Shown in pieces: positions 10,961 through 21,944 of a DNA stretch of 64,000 nt. The stretch spans positions 134,919,741 to 134,983,740 of the forward strand of contig CM041465.1 of assembly GCA_023213395.1 (NCBI GenBank). The letters run 5' to 3'. The notes beneath the pieces were generated by a model. It ran no database searches, was not told the origin of the DNA, and was given only the letters and a program-made list of their open reading frames with translations. Position 1 is the stretch's first letter; the number at the start of each line of letters is the position of its first letter. Source of the stretch: Cycas panzhihuaensis. Taxonomy: Eukaryota; Cycadophyta. The position numbers and the translations under genes were made by a program.

Positions 10961-12110
10961 AGTCATTAGAGAACCTCTTCATCTCACTTGTCACCTGCTA
11001 GAGCTCCATGAACACCATCAGAGCTAATATCCATACTATAGGAAGGAGAACCACCCCCTACTACTCCCTCTATCCCCCCCAACAACTTCTTTTTCTCCTA
11101 CTCTACCTTCATCCCTACCTAGCTCAACACGTAGACCCTCTAGTCCTTCTAGTGGTGCAACAATACTTGCTCCCTAACCATCTTATCTCTATGCCTCACA
11201 ACTTGCACCTCGTCCTCTATCTTTAGGTATAAAAGGTGGTGTCCCTACTTCTACCCTATCAACATCATTAATCTCATCATCTATTTAAGTCTGCATCCTA
11301 TCATAGGGATTAAAAACCAACTAGGTCCTCATCATCCTACTCAAAAGAGGGTTATATATGCTTTTAACCATTATTCTTGGTCTATTGTGGACCCACGATC
11401 ACATATGCCACTTATTCATCAAAGAATCCATAATACATAGCTCACCTAGTACTACAACTAGTCTTATCAAAGGAATATAATCATACAACCAACATATAAG
11501 AATAGAGTTGTAAGAAAATCCACCATGTCCTTGTCTTCGAATTTGAATAAACTACTAACTCATACTATCTAGGATAAAACTACCCCAATTTATTATAGAT
11601 AGTATAAGTTATATTATTTGATAATGCCCACCTACTGAGTTAGAACTCCCATGAAGTTATATATTCTAGCAATGCAGAGCATAATAATATGAGATAACAC
11701 TTTCTTCTTAAGTGCTGGAATCTACTCTACCATCTTATAGCCTCTAATGAAATCCCATGGGTACTAAACTAGTCTGTGAACTTTGTCAAGTACTGGCTAC
11801 ATACCTCTTGAGATTCCTCATTTATTACCCTATTTAATCAAATCTCTACTCTATGCCAACTTACTCTAAGAATCCTCCTAATATCTTGGGTAATAATCTA
11901 TATATTTCCAATACCACATACTATAAATACTTGATTTTTATGAATAAATAAGCTAATAAATTCCTCTAATATCTCACACTCCATCACTAATTGAATAAAG
12001 TGGCTAGCTCTAACCAACTTATACTAAAAATGGATTTGCTAATCAATGATTAATAAAGCTCTAATAAAAGGCTCTATAGCCTATCTCTTATTCTCCCTTA
12101 TGTCTCTTAA
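10961..12110 (-). pseudogene. T antisense ORF relic, copy 1
   Basis: On the minus strand, opposite to pol, decayed coding-like sequence is shared with 56281-58150. Best match: about 12000-11700 here and 58030-57750 there. Common readings are E-(Y/C)-E-(M/L)-FIS, an ILG-containing segment before VSWH, and FTD-(E/W)-F-(G/S)-(S/T)-HGIS-(I/L)-E. Conservation of the same frame in two separate copies argues for a former protein. Antisense ORFs in the long 3' region are known in some Tat-clade elements such as Grande. A faint likeness to the plant mobile domain ('ITLxDVxxILG') is seen in the other copy only and is not enough to name it. Confidence 0.45.
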
Positions 12111-12983
12111 GTGGCTGTATCACAAGGAGAGAAACTCATATTAGTCTTGATCATCAACATTTTAAAAATTTGTTTGTTTCTTTAACTATTCTGAAATTTT
12201 CAAAAACATGGAAAATCAATTAAAAATATAATTTATCAATCCAAAAACATAAGAAACCAGTGAAAAACATGATTTCCCAAAATTTTGACTTTTGAAATCA
12301 CATTTTTGATTTATTTATCATGTTTGTAGTTTAATCTCATATTTTTGGTTGATAAGATTATGCTTTTAATAAAAAAATTACTTAAAAAATAAAATTTGGC
12401 ATTGAAAACTTACCCGATATTATAATCCATACTACATCTTCACCCTATTAACTTGATGGATCTAGTTAAATACTTGACATGAATGCTGAAATATCCTAAA
12501 TTATGATACTACTATAAAAATAACTCTCTAGTTCTAATTCTCACATGTTAAAATGAAGTTGAATAAGAACCCTTTTTTTTTTATAAAAGGGGCTCTCCAT
12601 CTAAGAATACTTAATTTTTTTCTTTTCAAATTCACTTCTTTTGAAATGCCATAGTTGACAAGTGTTATTGTTTGTAGGTCTTTATTAATTTCATAAGGCT
12701 TTTTTATACCTTGATTCACCCTCATTCTTTCATCTTTTTATCGTTATTATTAAGGTAATTAGGGTTAAAATGTATGAGAGATTTTCCTAGAGGTCAATCT
12801 TTTCAATCCTATATGTGTTTATAGTTTATAAAACTAATTTTTTATTCTTGTTTCAAATCCTATCTCCTTTTCAACCTTTGGGCTTTTTGAAAAATAATCC
12901 ACTCCAAGAAGTCACCTACTAATAAGCCTAAACTATGGTAGTCTTTCACTTTAAAAAGTTACATGATGAAGAGCTTAAACTAT
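12111..12983 (+). repeat. T non-coding unit, left part before copia A
   Basis: AT-rich sequence with the order seen at 58200-58930 and 60800-61340: a tract of 'aaaacatga'-like palindromes (12180-12400), a block near 12410-12770, then the first 'agcttaaactat' repeats (12905-12983). The last one is cut by the copia A insertion and resumes at 21945. No gene. Confidence 0.65.
12979..12983 (+). repeat. Target site duplication of copia A (left), ACTAT
   Basis: ACTAT directly before the 5' LTR TG; the same five bases follow the 3' LTR at 21945-21949. Confidence 0.9.
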
Positions 12984-13360
12984 TGTTAATGTGACAGTTA
13001 ATTATTAAGCCACTTAGTTAATGTTAATGTGGTTTAATTAAGTGAAAGGGTATAAATCCAAAATGTACGACTTATTTAGAGGGTTTCAACCGTAATCGAG
13101 TGATATCTCTTAGAGAGAATAAATGCCTTGAGGCCTTGTATATTCAACATCCAAAATCATTGTATCAATCCATTGTGCAATAATCTAAGAGATCCATCAA
13201 GGATTCTTTAATAGTGGATTTTTTCCTAAAAGGGTTTTCCTACGTAAATTCCTGTGTACTATGCATTTGTTATCTGTGTATATTTGTTTGTTTGCTTGTT
13301 GTGTATGGTAAAAGATTTTGCGGTTAGGAACATTCGTGTATGATTTCATATTCTCGAACA
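12984..13360 (+). repeat. Copia A 5' LTR
   Basis: 377 bp, starting TGTTAATGTG and ending CGAACA immediately before the PBS. Its first 150 bases match 18918-19070 and the remainder matches 21717-21944, which gives the same total length once the nested insert is removed. Confidence 0.93.
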
Positions 13361-13373
13361 TGGTATTAGAGCC
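13361..13373 (+). other. Copia A primer binding site
   Basis: TGGTATTAGAGCC, complementary to the 3' end of initiator Met tRNA apart from one transition; abuts the LTR end. Confidence 0.93.
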
Positions 13374-14907
13374 AAAGGGTCCTACACAGTTGAAGCTTGG
13401 TGTTGAGTGGAGCAGTGGGATCGTTGGTTACCGGGTAACGTCATCTAACCCAAAACAAGCCTTGAGGGTCAATTAACCCCAACAACGTTCAGAAGTAGGC
13501 ACAATGAATCAATGGTAGTTGAAGCTGTGAAATTCACTATTCAACAAAGCATAAGGGTTTGTTGGAGTCAAATTCAGGCGTGAAGATCACGATTGTGATT
13601 AGAGTTGACTTGTTGGGGGTCATCCGAAGCCAATTGAAGAACTATAGCAGTAATTCAAGCCTGTAGAGCATGTCTTGATGGTGATTCAATGACTATAAGG
13701 ACAACCAACCTTGTACATAAGTAAGTCGATTATTTTTTCACCCAAAACACTATAAAATTCAAAAAAGAGGAAGATTTTTTCTAGTGCTGCCTTCATTTAG
13801 TTTATATAAGGGAGAAGTTGGAGCCTTCTTGAGTCATTTTCAACCCTCTATACTGGGATTTGATGAAGCACATAGTAGTATAAAGTATTATCCACTGTAT
13901 TTTTGAGTTGTAGTGATTTTGTAAGTGGGAGTATGACCTCTTATCTTTGCTGAATACACCTTGTTGAGCCCGCATCTGTGTGTTGAGAGATAGTTTGAAA
14001 TTTGTTTGTATCTTGTTTGGAGACTTGTGTGCTTTAAATAAGCACTGTACAACTATTTTGAGGTTATCTGAGTGTGTAGTGTGTTGGTTGGGCATGATTT
14101 GGAGGTTGTTGGGTGGAGCTGGGACTGTTTACCTACTGTATTCAAGTCCTTTAGCCTCTCTAAAGACTAGTTGGAATTTATTAGTGGTGGTTGGGCTGAG
14201 ATATGACTATATATCAGCCGTACAACAAGTGCAGGTCTATGTGAGTGAATGCTGGTCTGATTAAAATGCGTTGGTCCACAGGTTATTCATGTTGGTTAAC
14301 AGGTGCTGTGTCTATTGATATCTCATTGTGCGTTGCTCTCTTTGAAGTATTTGATGTATATTTACTAAGTTTAAGACCTTAGTAATATCATTGATTTGAT
14401 TTCTTGAGATTTAAGGCACGTGAGTTAAGTGATGAGCCATAGGTATTTTTTGAAAAGTCGCTACTTTTGAGAATATGCCTTTTGGCATATTCTCTTTTAA
14501 ATTGAACTTTATAAAAGGGACCCTTTATACCATTGATATTACACCTTTTACATAGTGTGGAGTTATTTGAGTATTGTTGGTCCGTTGGGAGCATGGATCG
14601 AGGGAATTTTTTGTGATTTTGACTTGGAGACCATGCACTATAGTTGTGTGGAGCCATTCTTTGTTCCTAAAGCATTGTTTTGAGTGCCTTAAGGGTCATT
14701 TTTTACTCCTTTTTAGGGTATTTGAAGGCCATTTGTTAACGGTTAAGGATGCATAAATAGTCGGTGGCTCACTTAACGTGGTATAATTAGTGTTGGGTGC
14801 CTTTGGAAGCATGCTTGTAAGGTAGAGGAGGACACATAGGTGTAATTTTATCTTACACACATTCGTTTTTAGTGTCATTTAACCCATATTGAAGCCCATT
14901 TCTTGAG
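13374..14907 (+). other. Copia A leader, 1.5 kb without recognised gene
   Basis: Long G/T-rich leader between PBS and gag ATG. Open stretches at 13980-14264 (plus) and 13802-14095 (minus) overlap each other and show no domain or conserved motif. It may hold packaging and translation signals, or captured sequence; neither can be shown here. Confidence 0.5.
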
Positions 14908-15705
14908 ATGGAGTGTATTATGCCCAAAGTTATCTTTAATGGTAACAATTTTAATGAGTGGAAGGCTAATACAGAACTGATTATGATGATGAATTAACTC
15001 TAGGGAATCACCAAGGCGAAAGTGGATGCGATTCTATTAGATCATAAGGAGCATATTCGTCTTGAAGAAAAGCAATTTATGGTCGTGGAATTGTTGAAAC
15101 TGTCACTAGTGCTAGACTAGAGAGCATTGGTTCACAATCTTGACGAACCGACAAAGATATGGAGAAAACTATATGATACATTTGAAAAGAAGCAGACAAA
15201 TAGATGCTGGCACTGATGTTGGAATTACTCAACTCATGAGTGGAGGATGAGAACAGCATCAACTCCCACCTTAACAAGATTACTGACTTGAAGAATAAGC
15301 TAGAGGAATTGAAGCCAAACTCGATCGATGATATGTTGCTATTCACAATAATCATGTCGAAATTGCCAGCTACCTTTGCTACATTCCAGACCATTTATGG
15401 TAGAGATGAAGTGATGGAAGCAGAGATGTTTGATGGGCTTAAAAACTTGATTCTAGCAGAGGATGCCAAGCTCAAACATCATGGTATACTTGGAGGTTCA
15501 GGTGTAAGTCAGGCCTTAGCCATGAAAAGTTTACACAACGGTCTGGAAAAAGTTCTTAAGACAAAAAGAAGTTCAAAAGGAAATGTAATTACTGCAAGAA
15601 GGATGGTCACTGCGAGAAGAACTATTGGTTCAAGCATCATAATAAGCACATGGTCAACTAAGATGATAAAGAGAAGAACGTTGCTGCTCGTTGCATCCAA
15701 GTAAA
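14908..15705 (+). pseudogene. Copia A gag
   Basis: Capsid-nucleocapsid protein. The start at 14908 opens with MECIMPKVIFNGNNFNEWK, matching the N-terminus of copia gag ('FDGxNFxxW'). The middle, with an open frame 15240-15704, has the UBN2 helical pattern: NSHLNKITDLKNKLEELK, SKLPATFATFQTIY, then NLILAEDAKLKHH. The knuckle is at 15584-15625, C-NY-C-KKDG-H-CEKN-Y, with the last Cys changed to Tyr. It lies in a different frame from 15240, so a frameshift occurred near 15545-15575. Earlier stops sit around 14996 and 15117. It would form the virus-like particle that packages the element's RNA. Confidence 0.88.
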
Positions 15706-16105
15706 ATCCTTATCAGTTGAATCCGATCGGAGAGATTATTGGGTGCTTGACTCTAGAGTGCAGAAGCATATTTCTTACCAGAGACAAAACTTTGATACAA
15801 TGACTTCAAATCAGAGTGGTGCTTAGATTATCCTTGGTGATGCTCACGTCTTACTGGTAGAAGGTATCAATGAAGTTTCTATTGCAGGAGGTAAATTTAC
15901 TAGGGTGTATTATAATGCAGTTGAACCTTCTTTCAGCTTGGGAGATCTACAAACAAGGTATGAAAGTAGAGCTCTATGATGATAAATGCCTGATTAAGGA
16001 TCTGAAATAGAACTTTGCTTTCATAGCTACTGGGAAAGTTAAGGATAACTTATGGGTGTTTGAAAAGTTTCAATCTCAGAAGAAGTTCTATGCCTTTGTT
16101 GCCAA
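15706..16105 (+). pseudogene. Copia A protease
   Basis: Aspartic protease that would cut the Gag-Pol chain. The active-site strand is WVLDSRVQKHIS at 15740-15775; the catalytic Asp remains but the following DSG is DSR (GGA to AGA, codon 15755-15757). Later segments match copia protease loosely (ILGDAHVLLVEG near 15825, a VYYNAVEPSF stretch near 15908) with stops and frame changes. Confidence 0.8.
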
Positions 16106-17010
16106 TGCAGATGACGTGAGTAAGTTATGGCACAACCACCTCGGTCACCTTAATTATAGGAGTATTGCACTGTTGAAGAGGTTGAAGATAGTAGAAGGAT
16201 TGTCATCGGTTACCTACTCAGATGGTATGTAGGAAGGGTGTATGTATGGCAAACACCACTGCTACCTTTTTGCTTAGGATAATGCCTAGAGAGCCAAGGA
16301 GAAGCTAGAGCTTATATATTCAGATCTCATGGGTCCTCTTCCTAAGCCTTCGATATCTAAAGCCCATTATACCCTTGTATTTATAGATGACTATACTAGG
16401 AAGGCTTGGGTTTACCTTCTCAAGAATAAGTCAGTCATGTTTGATTGCTTCCGTGACTAGAAAGCGATGGTTGAAAATAAATGTGATAAGAAAATAAAAT
16501 CATTAAGAAGTGATAATGGCAAGGAGTACAACAACAATACATTCAATCAGTTCTGCCATGATCATGGTATAAAGTGAAAATTTACAGTCTCGTATATTCC
16601 ATAGCAGAACTGAGTTGTTGAAAGAAAAAACCATACCATGATGGAGATAGCGAGGTGTATGGTGCATGCTCAAAACCTGCCACTGAAGTTCTGGGTGGAA
16701 GTTATGGCGACTGCAGTTTATATTTTGAACCGGGTACCCACTTAAGCAATTCACAACATGACCCCCAAAGAGAAATGGACCAGCCGTAAGCCTATCATTA
16801 ACCATTTAAGAACATTTGGGTGTATCATATATGCGCACATCATAGATGATACCCGAAAGAAGCTGGATCAGAAAAGTCTAAAGTACATATTCATAGGGTA
16901 TTGCATGGAGAACAGAGCCTATAGACTATGAGATCCATAGGGGGAAACGATTGTGATTAGTCAAGATGTCAAATTTGATGATATATTGACGTATCATATT
17001 GAATGATCAT
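16106..17010 (+). pseudogene. Copia A integrase
   Basis: GAG-pre-integrase domain at 16120-16260: KLWHNHLGHLNYRSIALLKR, then CMYGKHH. Catalytic core from about 16315: YSDLMGPLPKPSIS, FIDDYTRKAWVYLL, LRSDNGKEYNNNTFNQF (about 16503-16555), VVERKNHTMMEIARCMVHAQ (from about 16612). The D-D-E catalytic residues are all still readable. KFWVEVMATAVYILNRVPT (about 16690-16740) and FGCIIYAHI then KYIFIGYC (about 16815-16905) close it. A few stops (e.g. in VSYIP-stop-QN). Joins element DNA to the target, giving the 5-bp duplication seen at its own flanks. Confidence 0.92.
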
Positions 17011-17279
17011 CATAGGGGCCTTTTTACCCCCCCTTCTCCCATTCCTAGATTCATCAAGTGAAGAGTATAATGAGCTAGTCGCTGAAACACCTGAGGAAGC
17101 AAGATCGAGTGGGACGAGTAATAGTGAGGAGCCATTGCAAGTTGAAGTACCTCTAACAACGGGTTCTTCAATACCTTTATGGGTAAGGAATACTATAGAA
17201 GATTCTGGTGTGGTGATATAAACCTTAACTGATGATCGAAGAACACAAAGTCAACATACTAGTTGAACTCTGCTGGTAG

Positions 17280-18260
17280 ACACCAACGATTCCAGTGATC
17301 CTGATTCGTTCAATGAATCAAAAGGAGATCCAAGATGGAGAGCTGTAATAGAGGAGTATAGTTCTCTCCTGAAGAATGACACATGGGATTTGGTTCCACT
17401 ACCTCTAACAAAGAATCTTACAGCATGCAAGTGGGTCTATAAGACAAAGTTCCGCTCTGATGGAGAGGTGGATAAGTATAAGGCCATACTTGTTGCAGAG
17501 GGATTTAAGAAGAAAGAAGGAATCAACTATGATGAGACATTTGCACCAGTCTCTAGAAGGACAACGGTCTATTTGTTGATTTCCTTAGCAGTAGCTTATA
17601 GTTGGGAGTTACATCAAATGGATGTAAAGTCCACATTCCTTAATGGAGATCTAAAGGAGGAGATTTATATATTGCAGCCTCTGGGATTCGTTAAGGATGG
17701 CCAAGAGCATCTTGTGTGCCATTTGAAGAAGTCAATCTATGGCTTGAAACAAGCACCTCATGCAGTATGAAAAGATGGATGTGAAGTTGAAAGCTGAAGG
17801 TTTTAAGATTTCTAAACTCAACTTAAATCTGTATGTGAAGAGAAGAGAAACTTCAATAGTAGGTTGTGTGGTATATGTGGATGATTTGGTCATCAGCGAT
17901 AACTGTGGCAAGGCTATTGCTAAAGTCAAATCTAATCTGGAAGCTTCATTTGATATGACAAACCTTGGGAGACTTCACTACTTCTTGGGCATTCAGGTCA
18001 AGTAGATGGATGACAAGATTGTGTTGCTAGAGTCTCAATACGTGAAGAACTTGCTGGAGAAATTTGGAATGCAGAATTACAAACCAGTTGTAACACCATG
18101 CGTAAAAGGCACTAAGTTGCAGAAGGATATGGCTAAGTCCTCTGTAGATGGTACAAACTATCACCAGTTGGTATGGAGTTTGATCTATTTGACTCATACC
18201 AGACCTGATATCGCATACACAGTCAGGTTGGTTTCCCGTTACATGCAAAATCCTTAGGAA
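17280..18260 (+). pseudogene. Copia A reverse transcriptase
   Basis: RVT_2-type RT. NDTWDLVPLPLTKNLTACKW, YKTKFRSDGEVDKYKA, FAPVSRRTTVYLLISLAVAY, HQMDVKSTFLNGDLKEEIYI and HLKKSIYGLKQAPHAV occur in order within the open stretch 17390-17770, followed by a stop and a frame change near 17767. The catalytic VVYVDDLVI box is intact (YVDD at 17874-17885). LHYFLGIQVK ends at a stop at 18003-18005, and the frame resumes as LLESQYVKNLLEKFGM and YLTHTRPDIAYTVRLVSRYM. Among the best kept genes in the window, yet still broken. Confidence 0.94.
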
Positions 18261-18261
18261 C

Positions 18262-18800
18262 CTTATTTGGTTGTCGCAAAGCAGATTCTGAAGTATTTGA
18301 AGGGAACTATCAATCTTGGTCTTGAATTCCATCGAGGTGAAGAGATACAATTGCATGGCTACACAGATGTTGATTGGGGAGGAGATTTTGACAATCGGAA
18401 GACCACTACTAGATACCTATTTAGAGTTGGCAATGGATTTGTTTCGTGGTAGTCAAAGAAGTAGCAGACAATGGTGCTATCTTCTATAGAGGTAGAATAT
18501 CAAGGACTCGGTGTAGGTGCAAAGGAAGCCGTATGGTTGCAAGGTCTCTTGGAGTTTCAAATAGACACCCAGTTATCTTTGTTGATAACCAAAGTACCAT
18601 TCGTCTATCAAAGAATCCAGAGTTTCATACGCGTAAGAAGCACATCAAGATTCAACACCATTGCATTCGTGAACATATCAAATTAAGGAAGCTACAGATC
18701 GACTACTATTTGAGTGAATTTCAGCTTGTGAACGTGTTTACCAAACCTCTCACTGAAGATTAATTTACAAAGATGCGTATCAGACTTGGACTTACCAATG
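18262..18800 (+). pseudogene. Copia A RNase H
   Basis: AKQILKYLKGTINLGLEFHR leads into GYTDVDWGGDFDNRKTTTRY (first catalytic Asp) and GNGFVSW. Further readings are LSSIEVEYQGLGVGAKEAVW (Glu, shifted frame), FVDNQSTIRLSKNPEFHTRK (Asp), KHIKIQHHCIREH, and FQLVNVFTKPLTED ending at the stop at 18761-18763. Three frames are needed, so at least two indels. It degrades template RNA and makes the PPT primer. Confidence 0.92.
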
Positions 18801-18908
18801 TTATCCTTGAGGAGGGGATGTATCAACAAGGATAAAGAAGATGCAGGATGGTCCCAGCCTTTGTAATAATATAACTATTGTAGTTGGCAGGTTCTCCACA
18901 TTCACATT

Positions 18909-18917
18909 AAGGGGGGA
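18909..18917 (+). other. Copia A polypurine tract
   Basis: AAGGGGGGA directly before the 3' LTR TG at 18918; primer for plus-strand synthesis. Confidence 0.92.
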
Positions 18918-19070
18918 TGTTAATGTGGCAGTTAATTATTAAGCCACTTAATTAATATTAATGTAGTTTAATTAAGTGAAAGGATGTGAAGCCAAAATGT
19001 GTGACTTATTCAGAGGGTCATAACCCTAATCGAGTGACACCTCTTGGAGAGTATAAATGCCTTAAGACCT
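18918..19070 (+). repeat. Copia A 3' LTR, left piece
   Basis: Matches the first 150 bp of the 5' LTR, then stops at the nested insertion after CTTAAGACCT. Confidence 0.92.
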
Positions 19071-19338
19071 ATTATGAACCTCCTTAAAAGGGTTTAATTA
19101 ATTATTTGTTAAATGGAATAGGTGCTAATGAAAGGACACAACCTTTCATGAAAGGGTCCAATATGCATATAAAATTGGTCTTAAATGTAATATGAATATC
19201 ATTCAACTTTTATCAATCAACATTTAGTCTTTTGACTATTTATCAAATCAATTTCTCTTGTGTATCACGTTTGTGCTTTTGTAATCTAGTGATTGGACTT
19301 TGGTTACAGAAAAGTCTGTAACAATTGGTGTCAAAGCC

Positions 19339-20845
19339 AAACATTTTGGGGCATCTTCAAATTGTGGCTACATTGTATCTCAGACCTAAAGTGCTTCTCA
19401 ACTTTAGTGCCTCTACAAACCATCACATTGATGTGTGACATTAACTCCGTAAATAGTTGGCATATACGTGTGCCAGCTTTCCATTACTTTCCCATCTCTT
19501 ACTGTTGAATTTAAAAGAATTAATATTGTTCTTGTCCCTGGCTCATCCTCATCGCAGGTTTGATTATTTTCATCACTGCCTGTTCCCATCGTCTCTCATC
19601 ATTGGTTAGAAATCCTTCTCGTCACTAGTCCGTTCTAGTCCTTTGTTTGTTCTCGCCAAGTGCATTCGAATTCTTGGGTCTATTCTAGTCAATTGTTCTC
19701 ATCATTGATCCTTTCTAGTCACTGTTCTATTCTATATACATCATTTAACATTGTCATATATAGTTTAAACTCTATCATTAGTCTGCAGTTCGAAGTGCAG
19801 CCTGCAGTTCTTTTATTTCATTAGTTCACACTTTGTTCACTTCTTCTCCGTATTCTGCATTGCCTCATTTGTCTACAGTCATTCGTCTCTTCACTGCAAT
19901 GCAGTCATCGCCCAGTCCATGAATAAAGAGACATTGTAACTAGGGTCAGTTCATGGATCTGATGCCGTAGTGCAGTCGTTGCTACAGTGCAGTCATCGTC
20001 GCCTCACCTGGTTGCGTGAATGCCATTTCATCTAATTGTGTGTCTCACCTGTTTCATTGCCTCATCAGGTGGTTCGTCGTCTCACCTAGTTACACACTAT
20101 CATCTCACCTGGTTTCGCCCTTTCCACACATTGCCATCTTTGCTGTCTTGAATAGACGCTCTTCCAAGAAGTCGTATTGAGTTTCATTACGATATATTTA
20201 TATAATATATATTTTATACATTTGTCAAATATATAGTATAGAGACATATATACTTTTATAAAGTAATAGGATTAATATAATTTCTTTTAATTAATCACTT
20301 CATTATATTTATACTGTTCTTTATAATATAGTCACATATATACTCTTATAAGGTAATAAGATTAATATAATTTCTTTTAATTAATCATTTTATCATATCG
20401 TTATTTAATAGGCATATCTTAATCATAATACTATTATTCATTAAGTATCACTCAAATTATATTTGAATTGACCTGATTTATTATTAAGTATTTATTTATT
20501 ATTCACATATAATATATTCAAGATGTCATATTAATTATATCATATAGTTTATCTCATTATCATATTTAAGAATCAATATCTTTCTTTCATAATCATGATA
20601 TAATTCACGTTATCACTTATATTGTTTACCTTTAATCCATCTATCTTCATTGTTTCCCTCATCAACAATCCACACAACCTACCGGACTACGTCGGTCAAC
20701 ATCCTTCTAAATTATTCCATTCAATCAATTTATCCCTTAGTGTTGAATGTTGAATCAATTTTTATATTTTATTTTACAAAAATAACCAGCTAAATCACCT
20801 CAACCTAAACACGACAGTCAATCAATGGAGTCGTACTTATACAAT
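19339..20845 (+). other. Leader of the nested gypsy fragment
   Basis: About 1.5 kb without a supported gene. The first 800 bp are CT-rich with repeated 'cagttcattcgtctc'-like and 'cctcacctgg' words (about 19550-20130). The rest is very AT-rich, with a near-duplicated pair: 'atatatacttttataaagtaatag' at about 20247 and a close copy at about 20337. No conserved reading frame. Confidence 0.55.
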
Positions 20846-21712
20846 TATTAAAATAATGAATCCTGAAGATATGGCAGATAATACCGTTTAAAAAGAAATT
20901 ATCGAACCAATCACTCAAGAAGTCCACAATGCAATCCAAACATCAAATCCTCTCTTAAATCATATGTTACACCAAATTTTGGATAAACTAACAATCATAG
21001 CAACAAGCAGAAAGGAAGATATGATTGTGCTAGATTCTAAAGATGAAGCAATGAGTCACCAATCACATATCAGAGATATCAAACTACAAGAAATTAGTTT
21101 AATCCTCAGATAACTCTAATTAATTTTGAAAATGAGGCTATAAGAAAGTATCTTAATGAATATCAAAATTTAACTCCTAAAGAACATAAGATAGTGGGAT
21201 TTCAAACATACTTTAATTGCTTACAAAGTATTCAAACATAGAAAAAGAAAAAAATAGAAAAATTACTATACAATGTATCAGCATGGAGTAAAAATCGTAT
21301 GAACAAAGGGTATGGATTTAGCAAATGGAAAACTACTTTCGCTTAATGGAGATTGAGCAAGCAGAACAAGTTCCATTAGCCATCCTGCACATGGATGGAA
21401 TAGCATGTGAATGGTGGCAGGGTCTAGAATGAACTTCTTTTCGAACTTAACTTCCAAATTGGAAAGAATTTGTATGTTTATTCATCGAACGGTTTGAGAC
21501 TGTATCTAATCGTGATTATTATTGTGAGCTATGAAAATTAAAGCAAACTAGTTCTGTAGAAGAATACAGTGCAACATTCATAAGGCTAAGTTATATGTTA
21601 GAAGATATTCTGACTAATCGACTTATCTAGCTATATATAGATGGTCTGATAATAGAAATCAAAGCTAATGTTAAAATTTAAGAACCTCAGGGTTTTGGTG
21701 TAACAGTTCGTT
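20846..21712 (+). pseudogene. Nested gypsy gag
   Basis: Retrotransposon gag (capsid) domain. Starts around ATG 20857 with MNPEDMAD. Recognisable parts after several stops and frame changes: MEIEQAEQVPLAILHMDGIA then CEWWQGLE (about 21350-21430, the 'WWQ' landmark), NWKEFVCLFIERFETVSNRD (about 21450-21515), KLKQTSSVEEYSATFIRLSY (about 21536-21596) and LYIDGLIIEIKANVKI (about 21632-21680). This is the standard motif order of gypsy gag. No zinc knuckle is reached before the break. Confidence 0.82.
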
Positions 21713-21716
21713 AAAA

Positions 21717-21944
21717 GGCCTTAGATATTCAACATCCAAGATCATTATATCAATCCATTGTACAATAATCTAAGAGATTCATGAAGGATCCTTTATGGTG
21801 GGTTTTTTCCCGAAATGGATTTTTCACGTAAATTTCTGTATACTATGTATCTATTATATGTATATATTTATTTGTTTGCTTACTATGTATGGTAAAAAAT
21901 TCTATGGTTGGGAACATTCGTGTATGATTTCATGTTCCTAAACA
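21717..21944 (+). repeat. Copia A 3' LTR, right piece
   Basis: Matches 13130-13360 of the 5' LTR, ending in AACA at 21944, followed by target duplication ACTAT (21945-21949). Confidence 0.92.

Larger units (their letters stand above)
19071..21716 (+). mobile_element. Nested 5' fragment of a Ty3/gypsy element
   Basis: Inserted inside the copia A 3' LTR, hence younger. A 250-bp LTR-like block (19071-19323) ends in TGTAACA and is followed by TGGTGTCAAAGCC (19326-19338), two transitions away from the initiator-Met-tRNA primer site. After a 1.5 kb leader comes gypsy gag. The insert ends about 21716 within gag, and no pol or 3' LTR follows. About 5-10 bases of the host LTR (ttaagacct / ttaaaaggcct) occur on both sides, like a target duplication, which is puzzling for a fragment without a 3' LTR. 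Confidence 0.72.
12984..21944 (+). mobile_element. Copia A: complete but decayed Ty1/copia element
   Basis: Full structure is present: 5' LTR 12984-13360, PBS 13361-13373, leader, gag, protease, integrase, RT, RNase H, PPT 18909-18917 and 3' LTR 18918-19070 plus 21717-21944. The 3' LTR is split by a nested gypsy fragment (19071-21716). The order protease-integrase-RT-RNase H defines copia. A perfect 5-bp duplication ACTAT flanks it, and the two outer flanks rejoin as a T-family repeat (agcttaaactat then aatagcc). The LTRs are about 85% identical by eye, mostly transitions. Every domain has stops, so the element cannot move by itself. Confidence 0.92.

Noticed and set aside
13802-14264. Overlapping ORFs of 97 and 94 codons in the copia A leader
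   Set aside because: Opposite strands over the same DNA, no conserved motif, within an element leader.
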